From Ilex aquifolium (lineage: Eukaryota; Streptophyta; Magnoliopsida; Aquifoliales; Aquifoliaceae): DNA of 64,000 nucleotides. Location of the stretch: contig OX637402.1 of NCBI GenBank assembly GCA_951799425.1, positions 5,050,001 to 5,114,000 of the forward strand, read 5' to 3'. The notes under the pieces are model-generated. The model was not told where the DNA came from. It saw only the letters and a list, made by a program, of their open reading frames with translations, and did not search any database. The position numbers were made by a program, and so were the translations under genes. Positions 34,301 to 45,405 of the stretch are shown here, in pieces (position 1 is the first letter of the stretch; every line of letters begins with the position of its first letter).

Positions 34301-35609
34301 AAATATTACATGAGTTTGTTGACTAGTATCTTTTTTTGTTAGTTAAATATCTTTTCTTGTTGGGTTTTATGTTTGGTTTGAGTTTGATGGATTTTTTATG
34401 CTTGTTGGGTTTTCTATTTGTATTGAATTTGTGTTATTGGAAATACAAATATGTTCATTTTATTGTTTTATGTGGAATTCATGTGTTAATTTATATTAAA
34501 TGTTAGGCTCATCGACAAAAAAGAGCGAAATTGAAGCATGTTAATAACAATGCAGCGACATTCCCGCCCAAGTGACTCTCCCTCTTCTATGCCAGTAAGT
34601 TTTTTTTTTCTCTTAATTTCTTTTATTGGGAGAAGTTTTGCTAATGAACAGTTGAAGAGCGACAACTATATGAACAATCAATTCACAATTTTCTCGACTT
34701 CATGGAAAACTATGGGATGTCAATATAATTTGTTATTTTTTCCAAAAACAACTTGGCTCAAAGGTAATCTTTCACCTCTTAAGTGCAACACTTGGAGTGT
34801 ATGTTCATGAAAGTAGATTCGTAATCTCCCAAAATTAAAGGTAGTGCAGCGCTGTACATCGTTTTCTCCTTGTTGGGTACATTCCTGTTTCTTCCCTTTC
34901 CTTATTGCCTATTGGTGAAAGATAAAATGATCAGCTTGTGTGATGTTTCTTACTTATATGGAAAATTCAACACTGACAGTCTTTCAATTGCAGAATTTCA
35001 AACTTGATTTTTCTGTGTGTTGATTTACATAGACTTATCCCATTAACTCTTGTCATTTCTAAGCTATTTCATTCCAACACTTCTTAGAGCTTTCAAATAG
35101 TTAATGGGGTGTCATAACTATTGACATTTCATCAATCTTATATTGACATGAGGGCACACAGAACTTTGCAAATGGAGGGTTTGATGATGCCAATGGATAA
35201 TGTAGAGCTGTTGAATAGTTTTTGCTCATATTCATTTCCATGTTGTGATGCTAAAAGGGAGATTGTTGTTTTGTTGCCAGTGAATTTTGCTGCCTATTAA
35301 ACCAAAAGAATGGAACATAGTGGCTTAATGGAAGAAAGTGGAAGACATGGTCATGTAATTTTATTTTGTTGTTTTGTAAGGCGGCTACTGGTATCTTTGC
35401 ATGTTTTGGTATCTTCAGTCTATGTTGAATCTGCATGTTTTGGTTGATGATAAAGGCTAATGCGTTTTGGCTTGGGTAGTGTTGATTTTTTTGCATTTTT
35501 GGAAGGAGGAGGGCAGCTATAATGAAGTCTTTGGACTGATTGATGGTTGCAGGCTGAGATTTTACAGCTATAATGAAATTTGTATTTAAAAAAAAAAAAA
35601 AAAGATTAC
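34301..35609 (+). other. CACTA 3' region, no coding recognised
   Basis: AT-rich sequence after the last recognisable exon. An open segment at 34538-34810 has no recognisable motif and begins inside what looks like an exon/intron alternation of the second gene. An A-run (35587-35602) precedes the subterminal repeats. Confidence 0.5.
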
Positions 35610-35905
35610 CGGCGTTTATTTAAACGCCGAAATTTATTTAAACGCCGGAAAGTTGTTACTCAGAAATAATTATTACTAGCGTTTAAATAAACGCCGTAAA
35701 ATAACTCTGGTAACCAGAATTTTACAATGAAGTCATCGATTAAATAAGCGTCGTTTTAGCGTTTGGCAAACCTCACTTTAGTTTTTATGGCGTTTAATTA
35801 TACGCCGGTAATTTTTCCGACGGAGGTTTCGACGGCGTTAACACAAAATGTCAATAATAATATTTTACGGCGTTTATTTACATTTAGAGGCGTTTATTAA
35901 ACGCC
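35610..35905. repeat. CACTA right subterminal repeats
   Basis: Dense units in both orientations: CCGGCGTTTATTTAAACGCC, AAACGCCGGAAAG, TAAACGCCGTAAAA, GGCGTTTATTAAACGCCGG. Several pairs are themselves palindromic. They mirror the left end and precede the terminal TTCTTGTAGTG. Confidence 0.85.
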
Positions 35906-35930
35906 GGTAAAAGTCATTGTTCTTGTAGTG

Positions 35931-36106
35931 TCAGAAACGGTTTGCCCAGCAGACACATTTTTCCAAGCTGCTCTTCTTCTTCCTTCAACAACCATCATAA
36001 ATACTATCATTGATATAATCCCCAACAACATTAAACCCCTAAAATTCAATACCCAACATTCATTCATCATTTGTAACTTTGATTTCACAGTAATTTGCAC
36101 TACTAC
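35931..36106 (-). mobile_element. T2 3' LTR, segment between CACTA and S2
   Basis: Aligns with 58797-58970 of the other T2 LTR (TCATAAATACTA, CCCCAACAACATTAAACCCC, TTTCACAGTAATT). It ends in ACTAC (36102-36106), the left target duplication of S2. Confidence 0.9.
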
Positions 36107-38129
36107 TGTAAAACTCGGGAAAATCTGAACTTTTTCCGAAAAAGGGCAAAATAGTCATTTGCCACTACTGTGCGTATTTAAAATACATATGTTCTAGACC
36201 TCGGATGAGGAAACGGAGTTCTCCATTGGATTCCCCTAAAATTCAATACCCAATATTTAAAATACATATATATATATATGCATGTGTAATGATGTATATA
36301 TGTGTTTATGGTTATGAGAATGAAAAGGTGAGCATGAAATTGCCTTAGGCTTGTGGCTAGCTAAAATTTAATATGTGGAAGTTATATGTGATTCACCATA
36401 AAACTTGGTGATATTGAAGGCAATGCCTTGTGTGTTGGAAGTTGTTGCTTTGCTTAAAATGAGAAAATATGTTATATGCCTTTAAGGTGTTTGTTAAATG
36501 CCTTGGTTGATGAAATGAGATTCTTTCAATGTTATTGTGATAACATGTTTATGTGTATAGAGATGATTAAATTTATACTCTATGTTGTCAAGACATGACT
36601 TTGATAAGTTGACATGAATATGATATTGGTAGTTATATGCACTTGATATAATTGCCATGAAGTTACGATGATGTAAGGAAATTATATGCTTATGATCTAA
36701 ATTCCATGGTATGTGGATATATTGCTCATTATACACCATTGTACATTGAGCATGTTCATGGCATCACATTCATGAGACAATTGCATGAGTGTTGGTGTGT
36801 GGGAGATGCATAGATTTAATCAACACCTTGTTTGGTGCTTGATATGTGGGCTCGGGAAAAAGTGGATCGACGATCCTTTTTAAGTCGCATGTTGCATAAG
36901 GAAAACTTGTGTTGGGTATAGCAAGAAGGGGCATGGCGACTTCCTTGGGTGAAAAACCCTAAACCACTTGGTTCATACACTCCGACGGTGCAAGTCCAAA
37001 AAGTGTAGATAGGCCCACGGAGCCGGCGGTGCGATTCCAAAATCCGTTGCCCAAGAAGACACAAGATTTTGTTGTATAAAAACACCCATTAAATGGGTAG
37101 CCTCCAACAATGATTGGGTTTTTATAAAGACATAACTTTTAATTCAAACGATCATTGGGAGGGTTTTTCTGTCAATAGACGGGTTGCATTACACTTTGGC
37201 GTTGCATTGTGTGGTGTGAGTTGGTGAGGACTCGGGTTGAAACGCATGGGTGAGTGTCACTTCATTCCATGGCATAGCATTGTTGCATTCCATCATAGAA
37301 TGCATAAGTATGAGAAATGTTTAGTTATATGTTTATGTGATGATTACATGAGCATGTGCATCTAGGGGAAGAGTAACCTCTATAGGTTTATCTCTAGTGG
37401 GCGTTGTGCTCACCCTATACGGGAAACAATTTCAGGTGTCGGGTTTACACCGGCGATTGGCTCCCATGGAGAGCATCAAGGGTGAAGGGGGCCTATGTGT
37501 GGCCTTACCTCAAGATTTTGTAAACCTTTTGTTTTAAAATGGTTTATGACATGTAAATATTGTAATCATATTTGAATACTTATAATAGAACCTTGTGGAG
37601 ATCATGTATAAGATAAGAAACTTTGTTATACATGTTTTGGGTGACCTTGAGAAGGTTTGAAATGAGTTGGAAATGAAAAACTAATGAAATGGGCAAAATC
37701 TGCCTTTAGCTACCGGTAGCCAACAGGTAGTTGTTTTCCAGAAGGAAACAGCTACCGGTAGCCAACAGGTAGTTGTTTTCCAGAAGGAAACAGCTACCGG
37801 TAGTCAACAGGTAGTTATTTTCCAGAAGGAAACAGCTACCGGTAGCCGACAGGTAGTCATTCCAAAAATCAGAAATTTTTAAATGTTTTGCCAAATCTTT
37901 GGGCTTTGAATTTCCTTCCTTTAAATGATCAAAGTGGACCCTAATGGGGTACAAACCACGGTGTATGGGACTTTAATTGAATCAAATGAATGTTATACCG
38001 AATTTTCATTATGGGTTATAATCCCGGCTTAATGATATTCTAGATGTGGTGTCGGGTTGAGTGATATCCACGGATGTTTCCGCGGGTTGATGGGTTATCA
38101 ACCGGACCCCCGGATTTTGGGGCGTCACA
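36107..38129 (+). mobile_element. Solo LTR S2 (Tekay type), TSD ACTAC, internally rearranged
   Basis: Starts TGTAAAACTCGGG, ends GGGGCGTCACA, 2,023 bp. Perfect duplications ACTAC lie at 36102-36106 and 38130-38134; the unoccupied site reads AACTACTACACTAAC at about 58965. Homologous to S1 and T1. The promoter/leader part present in S1 (29240-29870) is missing: after CTCCATTGGATT the sequence switches to CCCCTAAAATTCAATACCCAA, a copy of T2 sequence lying about 200 bp upstream, then resumes. It has CTCACCCTATACGGG and TTTCAGGTGT at about 37410-37440, and a CTACCGGTAG array. Confidence 0.95.
37706..37862 (+). promoter_or_regulatory. CTACCGGTAG box array in S2
   Basis: About 3.5 tandem units of about 46 bp, each with CAGCTACCGGTAGCCAACAG, then GTAGTTGTTTTCCAGAAGG. 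The unit contains the perfect palindrome CTACCGGTAG. The array lies between GGGCAAAATCTGCC and AAAAATCAGAAATTTTT, in the same place as the arrays of T1 and S1. Confidence 0.9.
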
Positions 38130-39063
38130 ACTACACTAACAAAAAACACCAAATTGTACATACATTTCAACACTTTTAATCAATTTTCCTCAAGAACACC
38201 CAATTAGGTGTATTTCTTCAAAAATCAACCAAATTCATTCAAACCCCTTTTATACTACTACCCACACTCTCATATATATTAATTCAACCTTTGTGTATAG
38301 TTTGAACAACACACACATGGATTTTGCAAATTTTTCCCAAATTCCCTCAAGAAACCAACAAGTGGGTATTCTCAATTCAACACCAATCCATCTAAATTTT
38401 TAAAATGTTACTACCCATTATGCTACTAACAAATTATGTAAATACATTATGCCCAACAATCATCATAGCACCACCCTTTGACCAAATGTCTCAAACCTCA
38501 TCAAAAGTTAGGTTTTTAAGAGATTTTTCCAAATCAAAGGGCTTTAAATGCTAGTATGTCAAACTAATATGCATAATAAACATATATATATCATTTAGAA
38601 CTCATTTGATCAAGTGTAAACATGATTTCTACACAAACCCAAAACTAGGGTTTCTACCCAATGCTTCCAAACCCAAAAATATGCATATATATACCTTGTT
38701 TATGACTTAGATGAGATAGAATAATCTTTTTCCAAGCTTGGAAATCAACTTTAAGCTTTCCTTCTTATTCTTCCAGGCTCTCTCTCTCTTTAGAAATCAC
38801 TCTCTCTCTTTCTAAAATGCTTCCAATGGGTATGATGAAAGAATGAGATAATTTCCCTCATTTTTTGTCTTTATATATTTTTACATATAAATACACTTCA
38901 TTCCTTATTTTTTTACACGTTGATTTAATTTAGGTTTTCAATATACTTTTGGTCTTACATTTGACCCATAACTTTATTATGGTCAAATTAATTCACCAAA
39001 CTTTTCACACATCATTCATTATATTAAATAAATAACAAATTCATTTTCGGGCTAGTTATTACA
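38130..39063 (-). mobile_element. T2 3' LTR, terminal segment
   Basis: Aligns with 58970-59650 (CATACATTTCAACACTTTTA, CTCAAGAAACCAACAAGTGG, CTCTCTCTCTTT). It includes a segment at about 38450-38690 that is shortened in the right LTR. Ends GGGCTAGTTATTACA, the minus-strand LTR start. Confidence 0.9.
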
Positions 39064-39085
39064 ATCCACCCACCTTAAAGGAAAT
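39064..39085 (-). promoter_or_regulatory. Polypurine tract of T2
   Basis: The minus strand reads CCTTTAAGGTGGGTGGAT directly before TGTAATAACTAGCC, the start of the 3' LTR. TTTTGGGACAAAATTTCC precedes it, as in other Tekay elements of this window. Confidence 0.75.
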
Positions 39086-39114
39086 TTTGTCCCAAAATTT
39101 TAAACAAACCTGAG

Positions 39115-40640
39115 TCAAAAAGGTGAGGATACCGAGTCCTCATATCATCCTCTTGCTCCCTAGTTGCTTCCTCTATAAAATGACTCTGTCATAGGGTCTT
39201 CACCAACGAAACTGTCTTCGTGCGAAACACCTTGTCCTTCCGATCAACAATCTCCATCAGTTCCTCAACGTATGATAAGTCTCGGTTCAGCTCCACCGGC
39301 TGATTTTCTAACACATGAGTGGGATCGTGCATGTACCTCCTCAACATGGAGACAAGGAACATATCGTGAAACTGATCTAGACTCAGAGGCAAGGCCAACT
39401 GATATGTTGTAGCTCCAACGCACCTCAAAATCTCATACGGTCCGATGTAGTGAGGACTTAACTTCCCCTTTTTACTGACCCTCATCACCCCTTTCCTAGG
39501 AGACACCTTCAAGAATACCCGGTCTCCTACCTTAAACTCCAAGTCTTTCCTCTGGTTATCCACATAGCTTTTTTTATCTGCTTTGAGCTATCTTCAACTG
39601 TTCCCTTATAAGCTTAACCTTGTTGTCCATCTCTTGGACCATCTCAAGCCCCAAACACTCTTCTCTCTCCAACTTCATCCCAACAAACAAGTATCCTGCA
39701 CTTCCTCCCATATAAAGCCTCATAAGGCGCCATCTAGATCGTTGCCTGATAATTGTTGTTATAGGCGAACTCCATCAATGGCAAGTGATTGTCCCAACTC
39801 CCGGGGAAACTCAAAACACATGTTGTAAGCATATCCTCCAAGGTCTAAATAGTCCTCTCTGACTGACCGTCTGTCTGGGGATGAAATGCAGTACTGAACT
39901 TTAGCGTCATCCCCATCGCCTGTTGCAAACTAGACCAAAATTTGGATTTAAACCTGGGATCACAATCTGACATTATCGATGATAGTGCCCCATGCAACCT
40001 CACAATCTCGGCCACATATAACTGAACGAACTGCTTCATGGAAAATGTCATCCTCACAGGCAACAAGTGTGCAGACTTGTCAACCTATCCACAATCACCC
40101 ATACCGAGTCACTACCTCTCTGAGTCCGAGGCAAACCCATAAAAAAATTCATTGTAATATGTTCTCACTTCCACTATGGAATAGGAAGAGGCTGTAATGA
40201 ACCCGTTGGACGTTGGTGCTCAACTTTCACTTGCTGACACACAAGGCATCTAGCTACATACTTCGCAATCTCTCTCTTTATCCCAATCCACCAATAATGC
40301 TACCAAAGGTCTCAATACATCTTGGTGCTACCCGGATGCATAGAATATGATAAGGTATATGCCTCATCCATAATCTCCCTCTTCAAATCAGCCTCATCTA
40401 GCAAACATAATCTGAATGGTCCATAAGTCAACACCCCATCCTCACTCACCATAAAATCAGTCATGATTCCTCACGTGACTTCATCCACCAGCTTCACAAG
40501 TTGCAGATTCCCCCTCTGAGACTCTCTAATACGTTTACCCAATATTGGCCTCACTGTGAGTCGTGCAAGTAAACCGCCCACATTGCCCACTTCTAGCTCG
40601 ACTGCCATCCACCTCATGTCTGCATAAGGCTCAAGTTTAG
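39115..40640 (-). pseudogene. T2 integrase and chromodomain
   Basis: On the minus strand, integrase fragments occur in several frames: zinc-binding end CLVCQQVKVEHQR (about 40220-40250), catalytic core with HGALSSIMSDCDPRFKSKFW and FHPQTDGQSERTI (D and E of the DDE triad, 39845-40066), then MEFAYNNNYQATI and YEALYGxxCR. The C-terminus 39189-39563 is open: MDNQRKDLEFKVGDRVFLKV, GKLSPHYIGPYEILRCVGAT, and the chromodomain start YVEELMEIVDRKDKVFRTKT with VSLVKTL, cut by a TGA; the rest (HFIEEATREQEDDMRTRYPH) follows. Integrase inserts the cDNA and the chromodomain guides it to heterochromatin. Many stops make it inactive. Confidence 0.9.
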
Positions 40641-41960
40641 CCACTCTCAAATGAGCCACACTACCCCTAGATTTTTGACTTGGCGCATCAGCCACCACAT
40701 TTGCCTTGTTGGGTGATAGCTACTCGTGCAGTCGTAGTCCTTAATTAGCTTTATCCACCATCGCTGCCTCAAATTCAGCTCCTTCTGAGTGAAGATATAC
40801 TTAAAACTCTGGTGGTCAGTGAAAATCTTACAAGTCACCCCATATAAGTAATGCCTCCAAATCTTCAAGGCAAATACTATCACTGCTAACTCCAAGTCAC
40901 GAGTGGGATAGTTATTCTCATGGTCCTTCAATTCCCTAGAAGCATAGGCAATGACCTTTTCATGTCGTATCAACACGCACCCCACTCCCTGATGTGATGC
41001 ATTTATGAAAATCACAAAGCCCTCCATACCTGACGAAATAGTTAACATTGGAGTGGAGACATGTCTAGTCTTAAGCTCCTGGAAACTCTGCTGACATAAG
41101 TTCGTCTACTCGAACTTCACCTCTTTTTGAGTCAGCTGTGTCAAAGGATGAACCAACACTGAAAAACCCTCCGCAAACTGGCGGTAATAACCCGTCAAGC
41201 CAAGAAAACTACACACCTCCATCATCATAGTCGGTCTTTGCCAATCCAGTATTGCCTCAATCTTGGCAGGGTCAACCATTATACCATCCCCCGACACTAC
41301 GTGTCCCAAGAAACAAACTCTGTCAAGCCAGAACTCACACTTGTCCAGCTTGGCATACAATTTCTGCTCCCTCAAAATCTGGAGCACGATCCTCAAGTGT
41401 TGTTCATGATCCTCTCTATTCCTTGAATAGACAAGTATGTCATCTATGAAGACAATGAAAAACGAGTCCAAGTATGGTTGGAAGACTCAATGCATAAGAT
41501 CCATGAACAATGTCAGGGTATTGGTTAGCCAAAATGGCATCAGCAAAAATTCATAATGCCCGTACCTAGTATAGAAAACAGTCTTCGGCACATCACTATC
41601 CCGGACCCTCAACTAATGGTACCCCGTCCTCAAATCAATCTTTGAGAACACGCATGCCCCTTATAATTGATTGAATAAGTCGTCAAAACGCAACAATGGG
41701 CACGTGCTCTGAATAGTCATCTTATTTAGCTGGCAATAATCAATAAACATTCTCAGTGACCCATCCTTCTTGGCCACAAACAACACCGGCGCTCCCCACG
41801 GTGACACTCTAGGTTTTATGAAACTCCTATCCAACAAATCTTGTAACTAGAGCTTTAACTCCTTCAACTCCATAGGGGCCATTCTATAAGGTGCCACTGA
41901 ATTGGAGCCATGCCAGGGAGAAGCTCAATGGAGAACTCCAACTCCCTACCTATCGAGAAA
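40641..41960 (-). pseudogene. T2 reverse transcriptase and RNase H
   Basis: The RT frame 41106-41471 contains the active site [40 protein letters not shown] and [18 protein letters not shown]. Upstream RT motifs occur in broken frames to about 41960 ([24 protein letters not shown] reading near 41770). RNase H is at 40647-41048: [20 protein letters not shown] (catalytic D replaced by N in INAS), [40 protein letters not shown]. The N for D change and stops show inactivity. Confidence 0.9.
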
Positions 41961-42343
41961 CCTGGAAGCTCCTAAGGAAAAACATCCTCAAACTCCTGTA
42001 CCACTGGAATCTCACTAGTACACTTACCCTTCTTGGTAATCTCTTGAACATTGGCTAGAAATCCCCAACATCCCCTACTTAACATCCTCCTGGATTTAAG
42101 TGTCGATATAAGACAACTGGGGACCAAATTCCTTATGCCACAAAATTTAAATTCTGGCACCCTTGGAATTCTAAAAGTCACCTCCTTTAAGAAACATACA
42201 AGGGACGCATAGTGTGAAGATAACCAGTTCATCCCCAATATGACATCAAAGTCCTTCATGTCAAGCGGAAGTAGGTCTACCGATAAATCTCTCCCATCCC
42301 CTAGTACCTCATATCCTCTCAAAACTGTGTGAATCGACACCAC
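41961..42343 (-). pseudogene. T2 protease remnant
   Basis: The minus-strand frame gives LPLDMKDFDVILGMNWLSSH, the C-terminal protease landmark of Ty3/gypsy elements (VILGMDWL type), then VQEFEDVFP, the junction to RT. The N-terminal part with the catalytic DSG/DTG is missing, and only about 330 bp remain between this frame and the PBS. The protease start and the whole gag have therefore been deleted. Confidence 0.85.
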
Positions 42344-42677
42344 CTCATCGACTGAGGTTCATCTTAACTATCCGCTACTATACACAAATAACAAAAAAGA
42401 ACACACAATTGATTTAATGTTGATAATAACAAGTAAGTAACCAATTCAACAAAATAAGCACATATATATAGCTCCTTATTCTAAAACAAACCACCCACCT
42501 TGGGTGTATGTCGGTCCACTGGTACATCTAGACATCACATCTACCAGTCAATTCTTAGGACTTAATTATAGCCTAATTACGTGACACCACAAGTTGGTAC
42601 TGAATCCCACAACTTGACATTTGCTATCCCAACTTGACATCCTAATTATAACCCAAACCCAGAGCATTCAAACATAT
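42344..42677 (-). other. T2 gag deletion scar / leader
   Basis: In an intact Tekay element over 1 kb of gag would lie here. Only non-coding AT-rich leader-like sequence is seen, including TAATTACGTGACACCACAAG and GACATTTGCTATCCCAACTTGACATCC with short internal repeats of CAACTTGACAT. Confidence 0.7.
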
Positions 42678-42689
42678 GCTCTGATGCCA
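42678..42689 (-). promoter_or_regulatory. Primer-binding site of T2 (initiator tRNA-Met type)
   Basis: The minus strand reads TGGCATCAGAGC, one base from TGGTATCAGAGC, the complement of the initiator tRNA-Met 3' end. It lies 5 bp from the LTR end at 42695. Confidence 0.85.
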
Positions 42690-42694
42690 CAACT

Positions 42695-43331
42695 TGTCAC
42701 ACCCCAATCCGCTAACCCGAGGAATAATGCACAAGCCGCCGGACTCGGGTGCACTAAATAATAGTTATCATACTCTAACATCAATCATCATCATAATAAT
42801 ATAAGGAAAAAAACTAGTGTTAAAAATATATAATATAAGAGAAATATCATTTCCAGATCAAAATTGGTACATCACTCCTAGGCACCATGGTGAAATGTAT
42901 ATCCATGGAACGCAGACCTAATTGACAACACATAGGCCCCCAAAAGAATACTAGATATTCTTATGTCAAAAGTCTCAGACATACAGCAGAAGACAAAATA
43001 CTACTAGTGGCCAAACCCCCACTAAGTACCCAAACTGTACCAAGTGGACCTCGACCCAAAAGTATGCTCGTCTACCGGCAAAAAAAGTCAGAAGTTTGTG
43101 TGGGGGTGAGCTGATGTCCACTACAACTCACGTGATACAAATGTATGTAAAGCCTTAAATCATGCTAGCACAAAATATTTCTACAAAATTTATCACATGA
43201 CACGTTTTATTGAAAGAAAATATTTATAGCAATAAAACCACTTTTCTCAATAATCACAAGCTTTGCATAAAAACCTTTCTTTCACATTTCATAAAAATCA
43301 TTCCCATACTAGCAGGTATCACAAAACCCAT
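42695..43331 (-). mobile_element. T2 5' LTR, segment left of A3
   Basis: Begins TGTCACACCCCAATCC and matches the left LTR segment at 25977-26545. It ends in CCCAT (43327-43331), the left target duplication of Athila A3. Confidence 0.9.
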
Positions 43332-43516
43332 TGATTAGTGTTTAAAATTAGTATTTTACCATGCCTTTTTGAGACTAATTGTACTTTGATGGAGTTTAAG
43401 TGATGACATTTCAGGTCCTAAAATGAACAAGGACTCAAGAATAACAAGTATCACACTTGAGTGTAACACCAGCACATTAGGGAACAAAATTGGAGAAGCT
43501 TGAAGCAAAGCAAGAA

Positions 43517-43900
43517 CGTTCGAACGCCAACTCACGTTCGAACGTCCACTTGATTTATGAGAAGACCAGACTGCTGAGACATGGCGTGGTGCAGCCAAGA
43601 AAGAAAGACCCTAAGGTACTTGAGTACCACGTTCGAACGCCAACTCACGTTCAAACGTCCACTTGAATTGATTGAGGACCAGAATGATGAGTGCAAAGCG
43701 CCAAGATGTGCATGGAGTGTGGAAATAGGTTTCCACAGAAGACCACAGGCCACTTGAGTGAGAAGGTCAGACCACATCTGGCGTTCGAAAGCCCATAAAG
43801 CAAAGACAGAAGAAACATTTGAATGGCAGACAACGTTCGAACGCCCATAAAGCGAAAATAGAAAAAACGTTCGAACGCCAACTCACGTTCGAATGTTCTC
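43517..43900 (+). promoter_or_regulatory. CGTTCGAACG box cluster in A3 5' LTR
   Basis: Five perfect and at least four mutated copies of the 10-bp palindrome. They tend to come in pairs separated by an 8-bp spacer CCAACTCA (43517/43535, 43630/43648, 43868/43886). The last perfect box is about 115 bp upstream of the TATA box. The 3' LTR keeps intact some boxes that are mutated here. Upstream promoter element is the inferred role. Confidence 0.8.
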
Positions 43901-43990
43901 CACAAATTGACTGCAGAGTAGTTGGCTTTTCACTTGGACTTGGGTGGCATACACTATTCATTCACCCCCTCTTGTCTCCTCCTCCTTGCC

Positions 43991-43998
43991 TATAAATA
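43991..43998 (+). promoter_or_regulatory. TATA box of A3 5' LTR
   Basis: GCCTATAAATACTCC, repeated at 56402-56409 in the 3' LTR. It should drive the genomic/gag-pol RNA. Confidence 0.75.
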
Positions 43999-45282
43999 CT
44001 CCCATTGTTGGAGAGCAAAAGGAGAGACCAGGTAGAGAGCTTGATGGAGGTTTAGACTCCCACTCATATTATTGTAGAGTAATCTTATATTTCCTTGTAT
44101 GAAGAAGTAGTTGTTCTAGAGATTCGTTTGGCATTAATCCAACATCTCTTAGCTTGTTGTAGAATTAGTCTTAAGCTTATGCTTTCATTTACATGCATAG
44201 AGGAAGATAGATTACCTTTGGTTGTGGATCACCCTCCAAAAGTGACTACCTTTCTTCTACTTTTAATTTATGTTTCATTCACTTCCATTGCTTGAGCTTC
44301 TTTCTTCCCTTAGAGGAGTGAAACTCTTCCACTTTTCTAGAGCTTCGCCAAAGCCGTGAAGGCTGGAACGTGATTCACTCATTCTTTGTCGAAGATCGGC
44401 TCCCTGTTTAGTTTGTTTTGCTTTGTGATCCCTCTACTTGGAGGAATGAGCATCACTCACTTTTCTAGCTTTACCAAAGCCATGAAGAGTGAGTAGTTTC
44501 TCATTCACTCTTTAGTAAGAGGAGAAGGACATGTATAAATTATCCGGACGTTATATTTGTGCAATTTCGATTATGCTTAATGCTTTATATTCCCCATGCT
44601 TATTGAATGATTGATTGTATCTAGCAAAGCTAAGGTACTTTGTATAACCAGGAGTTCTTTCTATAACATAGATAATTCTTGTATAGAAAGACTCATTGGT
44701 TCAAGGCAAGTACCCCGGCTAGATCTTCATGACTACCCTTCAATCTTCACCATTATTGTGCTTCAATTAAAGAATGGAAATGGAACATTAATGTTATGAT
44801 TGGATGTCTTGTAGAAACACATGCTTGTTTGTAGACGGGTTAATTCTCGGTACAGACAATTCTTGTAAACTTCTAGAAAGACATCGGAATCATGTTCTTA
44901 ATTCTCATAATCCATCTTTATCTTCCAATTAACCTGTTGTTGACACGGGGGTTAATTGAGTTATCAAGCACAAATATAACAAACCGGATAATTAACTAAA
45001 TATCCAGATCGTTGAACTAAAGAGTGACTCTTTTACATTAGAGCTTATCTCATATTTTGTTTAAAAAATTCTCTTGGAAAGAATCTTATATTCTGTCCAG
45101 GAAATCTCATATATCACACAACTTCAAATCTCAAGGGTTACAATCACTAGATCTCCACCACTGCTTATCTCAAAACACCAACAATAGTTCCTTGTGGATT
45201 CAACTCCGGACTCAAACCGGATTATTACTACAGCTTGACCGCCTGCACTTAGGTGTACACATTTCGAATCAAGCCAAGTTTT

Positions 45283-45300
45283 TGGCGCCGTTGTCGGGGA
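45283..45300 (+). promoter_or_regulatory. Primer-binding site of A3 (tRNA-Asp)
   Basis: TGGCGCCGTTGTCGGGGA begins 6 bp after the LTR. It is the complement of the plant tRNA-Asp 3' end with one apparent C-to-T change, the primer typical of Athila. Confidence 0.9.
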
Positions 45301-45405
45301 ACCATAAAAGGTGTTTTAAGGTAAACGATAAAAAGACCTTTATTTTTGTATATATTCTTTGGTTTACTGTGAATAACTTTGTTTTGTGTTATTTTCCTTA
45401 ATTTT

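Larger units (their letters stand above)
26808..35930 (+). mobile_element. CACTA (En/Spm) DNA transposon, TSD TCA
   Basis: Terminal inverted repeats CACTACAAGAA (26808-26818) and TTCTTGTAGTG (35920-35930), with 3-bp target duplications TCA at 26805-26807 and 35931-35933, as expected for the superfamily. Subterminal repeats built from GGCGTTTA and AACGCCGGAA cluster at both ends (26840-26960 and 35610-35905), where the transposase would bind. Inside are broken genes for a tnp2-type transposase and a Transposase_24-type protein. The empty site can be read in the other T2 LTR near 58795. Total 9,123 bp, of which 2,446 bp are solo LTR S1 plus its duplication. Confidence 0.95.
43332..45276 (+). 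mobile_element. A3 5' LTR
   Basis: Starts TGATTAGTGTTTAAAATTAG, ends TTCGAATCAAGCCA. It contains five perfect CGTTCGAACG palindromes (43517, 43535, 43630, 43834, 43868) plus mutated ones, then TATAAATA at 43991-43998. The downstream part matches the inverted LTR fragment at 7755-8655 and, more loosely, the A4 LTR. Confidence 0.97.

Noticed and set aside
34538..34810. 90-codon frame in the CACTA 3' region as a gene
   Set aside because: AT-rich, no motif, and it runs across what look like intron sequences.
31188..37862. Box arrays as ordinary microsatellites
   Set aside because: Units are 12-46 bp with a palindromic core and variable spacers. They occupy the same LTR position in three elements, which simple slippage would not explain.
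43356..43961. Minus-strand frames in the A3 LTR (also 55767-56316)
   Set aside because: They are repeated in both LTRs because the LTRs are copies. The recurring residues come from CGTTCGAACG boxes.
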